Assembly: GCA_902769525.1 (NCBI GenBank)
Contig: CACXPG010000002.1
Location: 62,001 to 126,000, forward strand
DNA length: 64,000 bases
Direction of reading: 5' to 3'
Source of the DNA: an uncultured Bacteroidia bacterium
GTDB lineage: Bacteria > Bacteroidota > Bacteroidia > Bacteroidales > UBA932
Below the pieces are notes generated by a model, which was not told where the DNA came from, did not search any database, and saw only the letters and a list, made by a program, of their open reading frames with translations. The translations under genes and the position numbers were made by a program. This document shows, piece after piece, positions 25,750 through 34,368 of this stretch (within the stretch, counting starts at the first letter, position 1; each line of letters opens with the position of its first letter).

Positions 25750-27459
25750 TTATCCTCTTATCTTGTCTTCAACGATTTCCAGGATTCTCTTTTCCTCGGC
25801 AGTTGCCTGGGCTGCGATCCTGTCGGCCTCGTTCATAAGGCTCTCTGCCATCTGCCTGTCTTTCAAGCCTTCCGCATTGATATGGACATTCAGTCTGGCT
25901 CCGAGCACAGCTCCTCTGGCAGCGATAGCGGCAACGCCGGCGTCAGATACGGAGTTAGGATTTCCCTCCGAAGCCATCGCTGAGGCTACTTCAAATACCT
26001 TGAAAGCGGTCTTGAGAGTCCTCAAAGGCACCTGGGTGGCATACAGAGTGGCCTCTTCCATAGCCTGGGCCCTGGCGGCCTTCTCTTCGTCTGTTCCCTT
26101 AGGCATAGAGAACACGTCCATAATCTTGTTGAAGGCGGCGGTATCCTCGTCCACAAGGGCAATCATCTCGTTCATAAGGGCATTCCCCTTCTCGGCCCAG
26201 TCAGAGAACTCCTTCCAGCGGTCGTCCCATCCCCTCTTGTGGGAAGAAAGGTTGGCAACCATTGTGGAAAGGGCTGCTCCCAGAGCACCCATATAGGCGG
26301 AAATGCTTCCACCGCCCGGAGCCGGAGACTCGGATGCGGTCTCTATTGCAAAATCCTTGCAGGTCATCCTTACAAGACGCTCTTTAACAGCCATTTCCTT
26401 AGGGTCTTCCATCAGGAACTCGATAACTTTCTCGTGTGGGTTGAAAGGCTTCAGATCGTCCAGGCTCATGCTCTTTACGGCAATCTTGAGAATCTCGTCC
26501 TCAGCGATGCCAAGAGACCTCTGTTGCTTTTCCAGATAGAACTTGCCGGCGTCTATGAGCACCTTCTTAGGCACCAGACCCACAATTTCAGTTCCGGTAA
26601 CCTTCAGGCCCCTGGCGGCAGCGGCACGGCAAACTTCCTCGTATGCCTTGTGCAGCGGAGTGGCCTCGATGTCGGTAATGTTCATTGAAACCTGTGCGAT
26701 ACCGTATTCATCTATGTACCAGCCGATAGCCTTGCATCCCTTGAGGGTTCCAGGCTGCCACATCTCCTTTCCGTTCTCGTCGCGGAGGACCTTGCCGGTA
26801 AGGCTTCCACCCTCTCTCATCTTCCTTCCCTTCTCCCTGACGTCAAAAGCCACGGCCATAGCCCTTCTGGTGGAAGTGGTGTTCAGGTTATAGTTAACTG
26901 CTACAAGGAAATTACGCGCGCCTACATTTATGGCACCGGACTTGGCTACCACATCAGTGTACTCGCCTGGGCCGAAATCCGGCTTCCTGTCGGGATCCAC
27001 AACCTTCTCAGGCAGAGCCTCATACTCGCCTGCACGGCAAACGGCCAGGTTCTTCCTCTCCGGCTTGAAAGCGGCAGCCTCGTAGCAGTAGCAAGGGATC
27101 TGCTGCTCGTCAAAGATCCTCTTTGCCAGAGCCCTTGCCAGGTCTGCGCACTCTTCCAGGGTAATGCCTGAAACAGGAATCAGCGGCAGCACGTCAGTTG
27201 CACCAGACCTTGGGTGAGCACCCTTGTGAACCCTCATGTCTATAAGTTCAGCAGCCTTCTTAACACCCTGGAAAGCAGCCTCGACCACATCCTCAGGACT
27301 TCCCACGAAGGTAACCACGGTGCGGTTGGTGGCTTCTCCCGGATCCACGTCCAGAACTTTTACTCCTTTTATCGCTGCAATCGCAGCAACTATCTTGTCA
27401 ATAACCTCACGGTTGCGCCCTTCAGAAAAATTGGGCACACATTCAATTATTCTTTTCAT
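25750..27459 (-). CDS. ftcD: Bifunctional glutamate formiminotransferase / formiminotetrahydrofolate cyclodeaminase
   Basis: The first ~300 residues are the formiminotransferase domain (ECVPNFSEGRN, GAHPRSGATDVLP). The last ~200 are the cyclodeaminase domain (ESPAPGGGSISAYMGALGAAL). Together they move the formimino group of formiminoglutamate to tetrahydrofolate and release ammonia, leaving glutamate. The fused 569-residue form resembles the animal enzyme. The ATG at 27459 is preferred because MKRIIECVPNFSEG is the family N-terminus; a start further upstream would add five unrelated residues. It is first in the hut operon. A weak -7-like TATCTTTA lies upstream at 27490-27497 on the minus strand with TTTG at a short 14-bp spacing. 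Confidence 0.95.
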   Translation of the reverse strand: MKRIIECVPNFSEGRNREVIDKIVAAIAAIKGVKVLDVDPGEATNRTVVTFVGSPEDVVEAAFQGVKKAAELIDMRVHKGAHPRSGATDVLPLIPVSGITLEECADLARALAKRIFDEQQIPCYCYEAAAFKPERKNLAVCRAGEYEALPEKVVDPDRKPDFGPGEYTDVVAKSGAINVGARNFLVAVNYNLNTTSTRRAMAVAFDVREKGRKMREGGSLTGKVLRDENGKEMWQPGTLKGCKAIGWYIDEYGIAQVSMNITDIEATPLHKAYEEVCRAAAARGLKVTGTEIVGLVPKKVLIDAGKFYLEKQQRSLGIAEDEILKIAVKSMSLDDLKPFNPHEKVIEFLMEDPKEMAVKERLVRMTCKDFAIETASESPAPGGGSISAYMGALGAALSTMVANLSSHKRGWDDRWKEFSDWAEKGNALMNEMIALVDEDTAAFNKIMDVFSMPKGTDEEKAARAQAMEEATLYATQVPLRTLKTAFKVFEVASAMASEGNPNSVSDAGVAAIAARGAVLGARLNVHINAEGLKDRQMAESLMNEADRIAAQATAEEKRILEIVEDKIRG

Positions 27460-27526
27460 ATAAATCAAAAGCAAAAATCAATTAATTGTTAAAGATACGA
27501 ATTAATTCTGACAAAATAGTCTTGCC

Positions 27527-28408
27527 TTAATATCTAATTTTAAAATAATCCAGTAATGCTTTATAATTGTCCTGGGCTGTCAGACAAGTATCCATCAGAT
27601 AACCGTTTATATGCCCCCACTCCCTAAGTCCTCTGTAATAGAACATTTTCAGTTCTTCAGTTATGATAAATGGAACTATACCGTTTGACAGGCACTCTTT
27701 GAACAATATGAGCCTGCCTACTCTTCCATTTCCGTCCTGGAAAGGATGGATAATCTCAAACTTCTGATGCAGGTCTAAAATGTCTTCCAGTGTCTTGGAC
27801 GATTTTGCATTGTATGCGGAAAGAAGCTCCTTCATCCGAGAATGAACTTCCTCAGGAGAACAAGTCTGGTAACCTCCAACCTCATTTGGAAGCTTTTTAT
27901 AGTCACCAACATTAAACCAAGATTTCCGGCTGTCTGAAGTTCCGGTTTTAAGGACACGATGTATCTCCTTTATAAATGACTCCGAGAGCCTCTCTTCAGC
28001 CCTGTCGATGATAATGTCAATGCATCTGAAATGGTTTGCGGTCTCCACTATGTCATCCACATTAACACTCTCGCCAGAAAAGCCTATTGTATTAGTTTCG
28101 AATATGTAACGCGTCTGATCGTGAGTCAGTCGGCTTCCCTCTATATGATTTGAACTGTAGGTAAGGTCTATCTGGGTACGATGATAGATTCCCCCGCTGA
28201 CCTTACCCTCTTTTTCAGCCCTGAGTCTTTTAAGAAGCGGACTCTTCTTAACCTTGGTTTTTCTCGGAAGCGGAGTTTCGACAGGAATGCTCCATGTCTT
28301 TCCAACAAGAACGGCGCCGCTGATTTTCCCTGATGCGCACCAATTCCTGACCGTGCGTTCAGGCACACCATGCTGCCGCGAGTACTGGCTAACTGATATA
28401 AAATCCAT
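27527..28408 (-). CDS. Class II Fic protein with N-terminal DNA-binding region
   Basis: The Fic core at residues ~140-270 carries the complete motif HPFQDGNGRVGR (221-232), so AMP transfer to a protein target is chemically possible. An auto-inhibitory motif S86-NHI-E90-G lies before the core, defining a class II Fic that restrains itself. The first ~45 residues (VSQYSRQHGVPERTVRNWC) look like an excisionase/MerR-type helix-turn-helix, followed by a Lys-rich linker. No antitoxin gene is adjacent. Its own promoter contains a perfect palindrome and a matching half-site, so autoregulation by the HTH region is likely. The target is unknown. Confidence 0.92.
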   Translation of the reverse strand: MDFISVSQYSRQHGVPERTVRNWCASGKISGAVLVGKTWSIPVETPLPRKTKVKKSPLLKRLRAEKEGKVSGGIYHRTQIDLTYSSNHIEGSRLTHDQTRYIFETNTIGFSGESVNVDDIVETANHFRCIDIIIDRAEERLSESFIKEIHRVLKTGTSDSRKSWFNVGDYKKLPNEVGGYQTCSPEEVHSRMKELLSAYNAKSSKTLEDILDLHQKFEIIHPFQDGNGRVGRLILFKECLSNGIVPFIITEELKMFYYRGLREWGHINGYLMDTCLTAQDNYKALLDYFKIRY

Positions 28409-28413
28409 ATTCT

Positions 28414-28421
28414 ATCGGCAA
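28414..28421. promoter_or_regulatory. Operator half-site in the fic leader
   Basis: ATCGGCAA is identical to one arm of the palindrome at 28458-28473. The same-orientation arms start 52 bp apart, close to five helical turns, so protein bound at both places would face the same side of the DNA. It lies 5 bp upstream of the fic start codon. Confidence 0.5.
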
Positions 28422-28442
28422 AAAAAATTAATAACACCGACT

Positions 28443-28474
28443 CAAATATAGCATTTCTTGCCGATATCGGCAAA
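28443..28474 (-). promoter_or_regulatory. fic promoter (-33 TTTG, 20-bp spacer, -7 TATATTTG)
   Basis: On the minus strand the -33 element TTTG is at 28474-28471 and the -7 box TATATTTG at 28450-28443. The 20-bp spacing fits the Bacteroidetes primary sigma factor. The -33 element overlaps the end of the operator palindrome, and the lysO stop codon lies only 3 bp further away. Confidence 0.75.
28458..28473. promoter_or_regulatory. 16-bp perfect palindrome, probable Fic operator
   Basis: TTGCCGATATCGGCAA is a perfect palindrome lying across the -33 region of the fic promoter. A dimeric repressor bound here would block RNA polymerase. The Fic protein's own N-terminal HTH is the obvious candidate ligand; that is an inference. 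Confidence 0.7.
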
Positions 28475-28476
28475 TT

Positions 28477-29421
28477 TTACATCGTTAAGAAGGTAAGAAG
28501 GAAAGGAACGGCAATATTTATCACGATGCCGAAATAGAGGACAGCGGGCATTATTTCGTTGCCCTCGGCCTTGAGAATGATTGGAAGACTGGTGTCAGTA
28601 ACCGTAGCCCCGCCGCTGGAAGTGGATGCAAATCTGCCGAATACCTTTCCCATAGGCTTTGCGGCTATAATCGTGAACAGTTCTCTCAGAAGGTTTGTCA
28701 GAAGGCATATCGAGCCTATGGTGGCTCCCCAGGCCTTGGTTGTCAATATAGAAGAAAGGGAATAGTAACCCATTGCAGTATTGATGGTTGCACTTTGCTG
28801 CAAAGACAGGTCATAGCCCAGAGCCCTAATTATCATAAATGCCACTACAGAGCCTATCCAGGTTCCGGCAAGCGCAACCAGCGGAAGCCACAGAACCCTG
28901 CGGGGAAGTTTTTTCACCAGGCCGACAATACTGTCCCCCATCCCGATACTGATTCCCACAGACAGCAGCATCGCATACAGCACCCAGTCAGCATAGGACT
29001 CAAAGTCAAGAGCATAGAAGCCTTCCGGCAATATCCTGGTCAAGGCCAGCACCAGTCCCAGAAGGAAGCATCCGAGTATGATCGCGCTGTCCTTGAAGCC
29101 GCTTCCTCCGCCAGAGGCTTCAACACTGCCCTTATCCCCAGTAACAACAACTTCTTTTTTGCGGTCAATCACATACTTTGTAAAAAGCCAGGTCAGAATG
29201 ATGCAGCATCCCGTTCCAAACACGAAAAGAATCGCCGAGATAACTCCTGTGGACTTTATGGCCCCGATAATCTCCTCGTTCAGTCCTACCCTTACACCCA
29301 TGACAAACAGCAGGATACACACGGTTGCCATCACAACGGCAGAAACCCATTCGCCGCTATGCCCCCTGAGGAACATCCCCACAACAATGCCCAGTATCAG
29401 AAGTCCAAGAGTGATCCACAT
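28477..29421 (-). CDS. lysO: LysO family lysine exporter
   Basis: This 314-residue inner-membrane protein has about eight hydrophobic segments and the LysO (YbjE, DUF340) layout. A short N-terminal half has GVRVGLNEEI, and a larger C-terminal half has LLSVGISIGMGDS, AMGYYSLSSILTTKAWG and SSGGATVTDTSLPI. LysO exports L-lysine and toxic analogues in E. coli. A Gly/Ser-rich loop separates the halves. It is followed on the same strand by the Fic promoter region and fic, and preceded by the small Imm32-like gene with 15 bp spacing. Confidence 0.88.
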   Translation of the reverse strand: MWITLGLLILGIVVGMFLRGHSGEWVSAVVMATVCILLFVMGVRVGLNEEIIGAIKSTGVISAILFVFGTGCCIILTWLFTKYVIDRKKEVVVTGDKGSVEASGGGSGFKDSAIILGCFLLGLVLALTRILPEGFYALDFESYADWVLYAMLLSVGISIGMGDSIVGLVKKLPRRVLWLPLVALAGTWIGSVVAFMIIRALGYDLSLQQSATINTAMGYYSLSSILTTKAWGATIGSICLLTNLLRELFTIIAAKPMGKVFGRFASTSSGGATVTDTSLPIILKAEGNEIMPAVLYFGIVINIAVPFLLTFLTM

Positions 29422-29436
29422 AACTCCACAAAGATA

Positions 29437-29643
29437 CTAAGACTTTTCCACAACTAACTCTATGGATCCTTCTTCCAGGCTGTTGTTCTGATCCAGATGG
29501 AAGTGGCCGCCGGGAGACTCCTCCGCCAAAGCCCTCAGGTGATTTGCCAAAGACAAAAGTCCGGCCTTGTTTGCGCAAATGACAACCTGCCCGCCTTCAC
29601 ACCTGACGGATATACTGAAACCTTCTTCCCATTTAAATTCCAT
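29437..29643 (-). CDS. Small Imm32-like protein
   Basis: A 68-residue protein with beta strands at both ends and the pattern ANKAGLLSLANHLRALAEE ... HFHLDQNNSLEEGSIELVVEK. I recognise this as the pattern annotated as Imm32 immunity-like in Bacteroidetes, where it often occurs as a solitary housekeeping-like gene. No toxin gene is adjacent, so an immunity role is not supported here. It has its own -7 box (29658-29665) and probably leads into lysO. Confidence 0.6.
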   Translation of the reverse strand: MEFKWEEGFSISVRCEGGQVVICANKAGLLSLANHLRALAEESPGGHFHLDQNNSLEEGSIELVVEKS

Positions 29644-29657
29644 AACCTACTTTTTTT

Positions 29658-29665
29658 CAAAGATA
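29658..29665 (-). promoter_or_regulatory. Probable -7 box for the Imm32-like gene and lysO
   Basis: On the minus strand this reads TATCTTTG, an exact TAnnTTTG match, 14 bp before the start codon. A plus-strand near-match TAACTTTA at 29686-29693 could serve the divergent lipoprotein at 29710. Confidence 0.5.
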
Positions 29666-29709
29666 GTTATTTCGGGAAAACTGCTTAACTTTACAAAAAA
29701 TCAATTGTC

Positions 29710-30585
29710 ATGAAACGTCTTCTGTCTTTTTTGTTTTTTGCCGCTGTTTTAATAGTTCTGTCTTCCTGCCGCAAGGAAATCCTTTTCACGGAAGGCTCTT
29801 CAGTTGTGGAATATGCCTGCCACGGCCCGTTTGAAGGCAAGAGCGTAAAGGTTTTCTATCACATCCCAAGCGGGGAAATCTCCTCAATGCCAGTGCTTTT
29901 TGTTATGCACGGAATGGACCGCAACGGAGATGAATACCGCGACCAGTGGATAGAACAGGCAGACAAATACGGATTCATCGTCCTGGTTCCGACTTTTTCT
30001 TCTGAACAGTTTCCTGACGAATTCTACCAGAGGGGCAATGTCACATCTGAAGACGGATCATACAACCCTGAAAACAAGAGGGTCTATGTCCTTATTGAAG
30101 AGGTCTTCAACTACTTTACAGCCCACAGCGCATCCAAAGCAAAGTCTTTCAGCATCTACGGCCATTCCGCCGGTGGCCAGTTCGTGCACCGCTTCCTGCT
30201 TTTCAACCCTACTCCTCATCTGGACAGAGCCGTTGCCGCCAACGCCGGCTGGTACACCTACCCGTCTGACACCGTCTCCTATCCGTACGGCATAAATGGC
30301 AGCGGCGCAGACGTGAAGGCTTATTACGGCAAGAAGATGATTATCCTTCTCGGCGATGCGGACACTCTCAGGACCTCATCGCTGAGGCAGACTCCGGAGA
30401 CTGATGCCCAGGGCCTTACAAGACTTGCCAGGGGCAACGCCTTCTTTACCTTCTGCCAGAAAGACGCAGAAGTCAAAGGCACTCCGTTCAACTGGAGGAA
30501 GGAATATGTCAAAGGCGTCGGCCACTCCAACACCAAGATGGCCCCGTCTGCCGCCACACTCCTTTTCGGGGAACCTGAGAAATAG
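29710..30585 (+). CDS. Alpha/beta-hydrolase fold lipoprotein
   Basis: A 291-residue lipoprotein whose signal peptide ends in LSSC. The mature part has the nucleophile elbow GHSAG in a YGHSAGGQF strand-turn-helix, an oxyanion-side MHGMDRNG strand, an Asp in LLGDADTL and a C-terminal His in GVGHSNTK, giving a plausible Ser-Asp-His triad. It is probably a surface or periplasmic esterase/peptidase-like enzyme; the substrate is unknown. It stands alone, with 144 bp of AT-rich non-coding sequence after it. Confidence 0.8.
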   Translation: MKRLLSFLFFAAVLIVLSSCRKEILFTEGSSVVEYACHGPFEGKSVKVFYHIPSGEISSMPVLFVMHGMDRNGDEYRDQWIEQADKYGFIVLVPTFSSEQFPDEFYQRGNVTSEDGSYNPENKRVYVLIEEVFNYFTAHSASKAKSFSIYGHSAGGQFVHRFLLFNPTPHLDRAVAANAGWYTYPSDTVSYPYGINGSGADVKAYYGKKMIILLGDADTLRTSSLRQTPETDAQGLTRLARGNAFFTFCQKDAEVKGTPFNWRKEYVKGVGHSNTKMAPSAATLLFGEPEK

Positions 30586-30729
30586 ATATTTGAATATGGA
30601 AACAGGCATATTTATAGTCTTTATTTTTCTATATTTTTAAATTCTTCAGCTAAACTTCTGCGGCTGTAGCGACTGTTTGCTATTTATCGCTGATTTTTCA
30701 TATTTTTATACTTTAAAAGCGGGCAGAAG

Positions 30730-31071
30730 ATGCGTGACGACTTGAAAGCAGCAGGCAAGTTTATAACTGACGTTGTGACGGACGGTATGGTTGTATACCC
30801 GTTCTTCACTGTGCTGGCTGTGATAGCGATTCCTATTCTGTTGCTCGGCGGGCTTATTTATCTCATTCTGGATGGGCTTCTTACTACGGTATCGCTGATT
30901 CTCTATCTGTTTGGAGTCGGGAGGAAAACCACAAGAGAAACCAAAACCAAAACCAAAGCCAAAAGCAATAGCAAGCCTGAAGAAATAAGGTGGAAAACGG
31001 TTGAGGCTGGCCAGGTGAGAGACATTAACATTATAGACATATATGACGACAACAGTGATGTCGGCGATTAG
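30730..31071 (+). CDS. Small membrane protein, unknown
   Basis: I do not recognise a family. The 113-residue protein has one long or two closely spaced hydrophobic segments at about residues 20-65 (FFTVLAVIAIPILLLGG, then LIYLILDGLL...LYLFGVG). A Lys/Thr-rich charged stretch (TRETKTKTKAKSNSK) follows, and an acidic tail ends in DDNSDVGD. The start ATG at 30730 follows an AGAAG stretch. It precedes the C69 dipeptidase pair by 21 bp and may share their transcript. Confidence 0.55.
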   Translation: MRDDLKAAGKFITDVVTDGMVVYPFFTVLAVIAIPILLLGGLIYLILDGLLTTVSLILYLFGVGRKTTRETKTKTKAKSNSKPEEIRWKTVEAGQVRDINIIDIYDDNSDVGD

Positions 31072-31092
31072 AAGAACTTATTTATTGTCAAT

Positions 31093-32736
31093 ATGAAAAA
31101 AACTATTCTTTCTTCTGTTTATTCGGCGGTTGTTTCTGCCGTGGTGATGGGATTGAGCCTGACTTCCGCTCAGGCGCAGGTTATCCCTTATTTACCTGAG
31201 GATGAACCCATAAAGGAAAGCTGCACCTCTATTGTGGTGGGCAGGCTGGCTTCCGATGACGGGTCTGTAATGACGGCCCACACCTGTGACGCCAACTACA
31301 GGACCTGGGTTACGATGGAGCCGAGGAAAGTTTTTGCAAACGGCAGGGACGAGATTCGCTGGGGCTTGCTGCACACCGAAGAGCCGTTTGACTTGAGGAA
31401 TACGATTCTCAAAGGAAGCATTCCGGCACCTGAGGGAGAAACGTTCAAGTTCCTCAACGTGGCCTATCCTTGCATGAACGAGAAGCAGCTGGCAATGGGA
31501 GAGACAACCACGGACGGAAAGCGAGAACTGGTAAACAAGGACGGATTGTTCCAGATAGAGGAACTGGAGAGAATAGCCCTTCAGAGGTGCTCCACTGCAC
31601 GTCAGGCAATTGCCCTGATGGGAAGCCTGGCAGAGGAGTACGGCTACGGAGACTGGGGAGAGAGCCTTACCGTTATCGACACGAAAGAAGCCTGGCTGTT
31701 CGAGATTTACGGCAGCGGAAAGAGCGGAAAGAAGCCAGGAGCCCTGTGGGCCGCCCAGAGAATCCCTGACGACCATGTTTGCATAAGCGCCAACATACCT
31801 AGAATAGAGGTGATTGACTTCAAGAATCCGGACAAGTTCATGTACGCATCAGACCTGAAGGAAAGGTGCAAGGAACTGGGACTGTGGGACGGAAAGTCTC
31901 CTTTCAAGTTCTGGCCGATGGTAAGTTCAGAAAAGAAGAACTTCAGTTACAGAGAGTTCTTTGTGCTGAGCACTCTAGCTCCGGATCTGGGTCTCAAGTT
32001 TGAAGACGACGAGATGCCTTTCTCCGTAAAGCCGAAGGAGAAAGTGTCTGCCCAGAAGATGTTCGAGCTGTATCGCCAGACATACGACGGAACTGACCTT
32101 GACCAGGTCAAGGACCTTAAAGTAGCTGTTAAAAGAAGAGTCAGGGGAGAAGACGGAGGAATGAAGACTGTCACCGACACCACCGCCCCTATCAGCACGT
32201 TTATGACCAACGACACAAGGGAACTGCTGAACATGCTAAAACCAGGCTGCGCACCTAGAAGAAGGACGATAGCCGTTATCCAGTGCTCTTATTCAGAGAT
32301 AGTTAAGCTGAGAGGCTGGCTTCCTGACGAAATCGGCGGAGTGGCCTACTTTGCCTTTGACAACCCGGCCCAGACCCCTCGCGTTCCTATTTACGCGGGT
32401 CAGACAAAACTGCCTGCCGGATTTGACGTATGCGGCCAGCACCGCTACCGCAAAGACGCCGCCATCTGGAAGTTCAGGGAGACAAACCGTGTGGCTACCA
32501 TCGGATGGGACAGAACCAAAGACCGCGTCAGAAAAGCCCTCGCCGACTACGACCAGATGCTGTTTGAAGACACCAAGGCACTTGAAGAAAAGGCCGCAAA
32601 ACTTATCAAGGAAGGCAAGAAGGAAGAGGCCGTGGAGCTTCTGAACAGTTACTGCAGCCGCCTTAGCGCATCCCAGCAGAGAACCTGGGAGGAGATGAGA
32701 GAAGAATTCTGGAGCATCTTTGCACGAAGCATGTAA
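31093..32736 (+). CDS. C69 family dipeptidase, copy 1
   Basis: A secreted Ntn-hydrolase dipeptidase of 547 residues. A signal peptide ends near TSAQAQ and is followed by a ~17-residue propeptide-like stretch before the predicted nucleophile Cys44 in KESCTSIVVG. The family block SDDGSVMTAHTCDANYRTW follows. Removal of the propeptide would be needed to expose the Cys. The protein ends with a Lys/Glu-rich helix and IFARSM. Most of the length is alignable with the next gene, so they arose by tandem duplication. Role: breakdown of dipeptides in the periplasm. Confidence 0.88.
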   Translation: MKKTILSSVYSAVVSAVVMGLSLTSAQAQVIPYLPEDEPIKESCTSIVVGRLASDDGSVMTAHTCDANYRTWVTMEPRKVFANGRDEIRWGLLHTEEPFDLRNTILKGSIPAPEGETFKFLNVAYPCMNEKQLAMGETTTDGKRELVNKDGLFQIEELERIALQRCSTARQAIALMGSLAEEYGYGDWGESLTVIDTKEAWLFEIYGSGKSGKKPGALWAAQRIPDDHVCISANIPRIEVIDFKNPDKFMYASDLKERCKELGLWDGKSPFKFWPMVSSEKKNFSYREFFVLSTLAPDLGLKFEDDEMPFSVKPKEKVSAQKMFELYRQTYDGTDLDQVKDLKVAVKRRVRGEDGGMKTVTDTTAPISTFMTNDTRELLNMLKPGCAPRRRTIAVIQCSYSEIVKLRGWLPDEIGGVAYFAFDNPAQTPRVPIYAGQTKLPAGFDVCGQHRYRKDAAIWKFRETNRVATIGWDRTKDRVRKALADYDQMLFEDTKALEEKAAKLIKEGKKEEAVELLNSYCSRLSASQQRTWEEMREEFWSIFARSM

Positions 32737-32742
32737 TTGGAA

Positions 32743-34341
32743 ATGAGGAAGTTTGTCATATCATTCGCGATGCTGGCCCTACTTGGCCTTATGCCAAGTC
32801 TGGCTTCAGCCCAATGCACGTCAATAGTTGTCGGGAAGAAAGCCTCGGACGACGGATCGGTAATGACAGCCCATACCTGCGACTCCAACTTCAGGACCTG
32901 GCTCACGATGGAGCCGAGAAAGGTATTTGCTCCGGGGAGCGTTGATGAAATCCGCTGGGGCCTGATGCACACGGAAGAGCCGTACGATACAAGGGACGTG
33001 GAAGTCAAAGGCTCAATTCCAGCCCCGGAAAAGGAGACTTTCCGATATATGAACGTGGCCTACCCTTGCATGAACGAAAAGCAGCTGGCCATAGGAGAAA
33101 CCACCACCGAAGGCCGTCAGGACCTGCGTCGCGGAGATGCCCTGTTCCTTATAGAAGAGCTTGAAAGAGTGGCTCTTCAGCGATGCTCTACGGCCAGAGA
33201 CGCCATCCGCCTGATGGGAAGCCTGGCAGAAGAATACGGCTTTGCCGACAACGGCGAATGCCTCACGGTCATAGACAAGAAAGAGGCCTGGTTCTTTGAG
33301 ATATACGGCACCGGAAAAAGCGGCAAGAAGCCTGGAGCTCTGTGGGTTGCACAGAGGATTCCGGATGACCACGTAGGCATCAGCGCCAACGTGCCGAGGA
33401 TAGGGACAGTGAACTTCTCCGATCCGGATAATTTCATGTACGGCTCTGACCTTAGGGAAAGATGCAAGGAACTGGGTCTTTGGGACGGAAAGTCCCCTTT
33501 CAAGTTCTACAAGATGGTTTCAGAGGACGGGCAGAAAGGCAAGAACTTCTCCCACAGGGAGGTCTTTGTGTTCAACACCCTGGCTCCAAGCCTTGGCCTG
33601 ACTATGAAAGACGAGGAGATTCCGTTCACCATCAAGCCTGAGAATAAAGTCAGCGCAAGGCAGATGTTCGAGCTATACCGCTCCACATACGAGGGGACTG
33701 AGTTTGATATGCTCAAGAACCTGAACACGGAAGTCAAGAGATGGACCAGGAACGAAAACGGAGAACTGGTAGCCGTTTCCGACACAACCTGCCCTGTAAG
33801 CCCATATATGACCAATGCAACCCGCTCTCTTCTGAACTTCCTGAAGCCAGGGACAGTATCGTGGGCTTACACTATTTCTGTCATACAATGCTCATACTCA
33901 GAGATAATCAAACTCCGCGACTGGCTGCCTGACGAGGTCGGCGGAGTGGCTTACTTTGCATTTGACATTCCGGCCCTTACCCCGAGAGTGCCGATCTATG
34001 CCGGCCAGACAAGACTTCCTGCAGGATTTGAGGTATGCGGCCAGAAACGCTACCGCAAAGACGCGGCGATCTGGAGATTCAGGGAAGCCAACCGCCTCGC
34101 TGCTTTCGGCTGGAACAGAACCGCCGCCAGCGTCAAAAAGGCGCTCAAGGAGTACGACGACATGATCTTCGACGATGCTCCCGCCCTGGAAAAGAAGGCC
34201 GTACAGCTGATCAAAGAAGGCCGCAAGGAAGAAGCCGTGGAGCTGTTGAACGGCTACTGCAGCCGCCTGAGCGCATCAGAGCAGAAAACTTGGGAAGAAC
34301 TTAAAGAAGAATTCTGGAATATTTTCGCAAGAAGTTTGTAA
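32743..34341 (+). CDS. C69 family dipeptidase, copy 2
   Basis: The second tandem C69 enzyme, 532 residues from the ATG at 32743; a TTG two codons upstream is less likely. Here the nucleophile Cys25 comes directly after the signal peptide (SLASAQCTSIVVG). Signal peptidase alone could therefore expose it, unlike copy 1, which carries an extra segment. Shared blocks include GSIPAPE, NVAYPCMNEKQLA, ALQRCSTAR and EVGGVAYFAFD, and both proteins end in IFARS. It starts 6 bp after copy 1. Confidence 0.88.
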   Translation: MRKFVISFAMLALLGLMPSLASAQCTSIVVGKKASDDGSVMTAHTCDSNFRTWLTMEPRKVFAPGSVDEIRWGLMHTEEPYDTRDVEVKGSIPAPEKETFRYMNVAYPCMNEKQLAIGETTTEGRQDLRRGDALFLIEELERVALQRCSTARDAIRLMGSLAEEYGFADNGECLTVIDKKEAWFFEIYGTGKSGKKPGALWVAQRIPDDHVGISANVPRIGTVNFSDPDNFMYGSDLRERCKELGLWDGKSPFKFYKMVSEDGQKGKNFSHREVFVFNTLAPSLGLTMKDEEIPFTIKPENKVSARQMFELYRSTYEGTEFDMLKNLNTEVKRWTRNENGELVAVSDTTCPVSPYMTNATRSLLNFLKPGTVSWAYTISVIQCSYSEIIKLRDWLPDEVGGVAYFAFDIPALTPRVPIYAGQTRLPAGFEVCGQKRYRKDAAIWRFREANRLAAFGWNRTAASVKKALKEYDDMIFDDAPALEKKAVQLIKEGRKEEAVELLNGYCSRLSASEQKTWEELKEEFWNIFARSL

Positions 34342-34368
34342 ATTGCACCTTGATTTGAACCTTTGACG

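Noticed and set aside
29437-29643. Polymorphic-toxin immunity locus
   Set aside because: The small protein looks Imm32-like, but no toxin gene or secretion marker is adjacent, so an immunity system is not supported.
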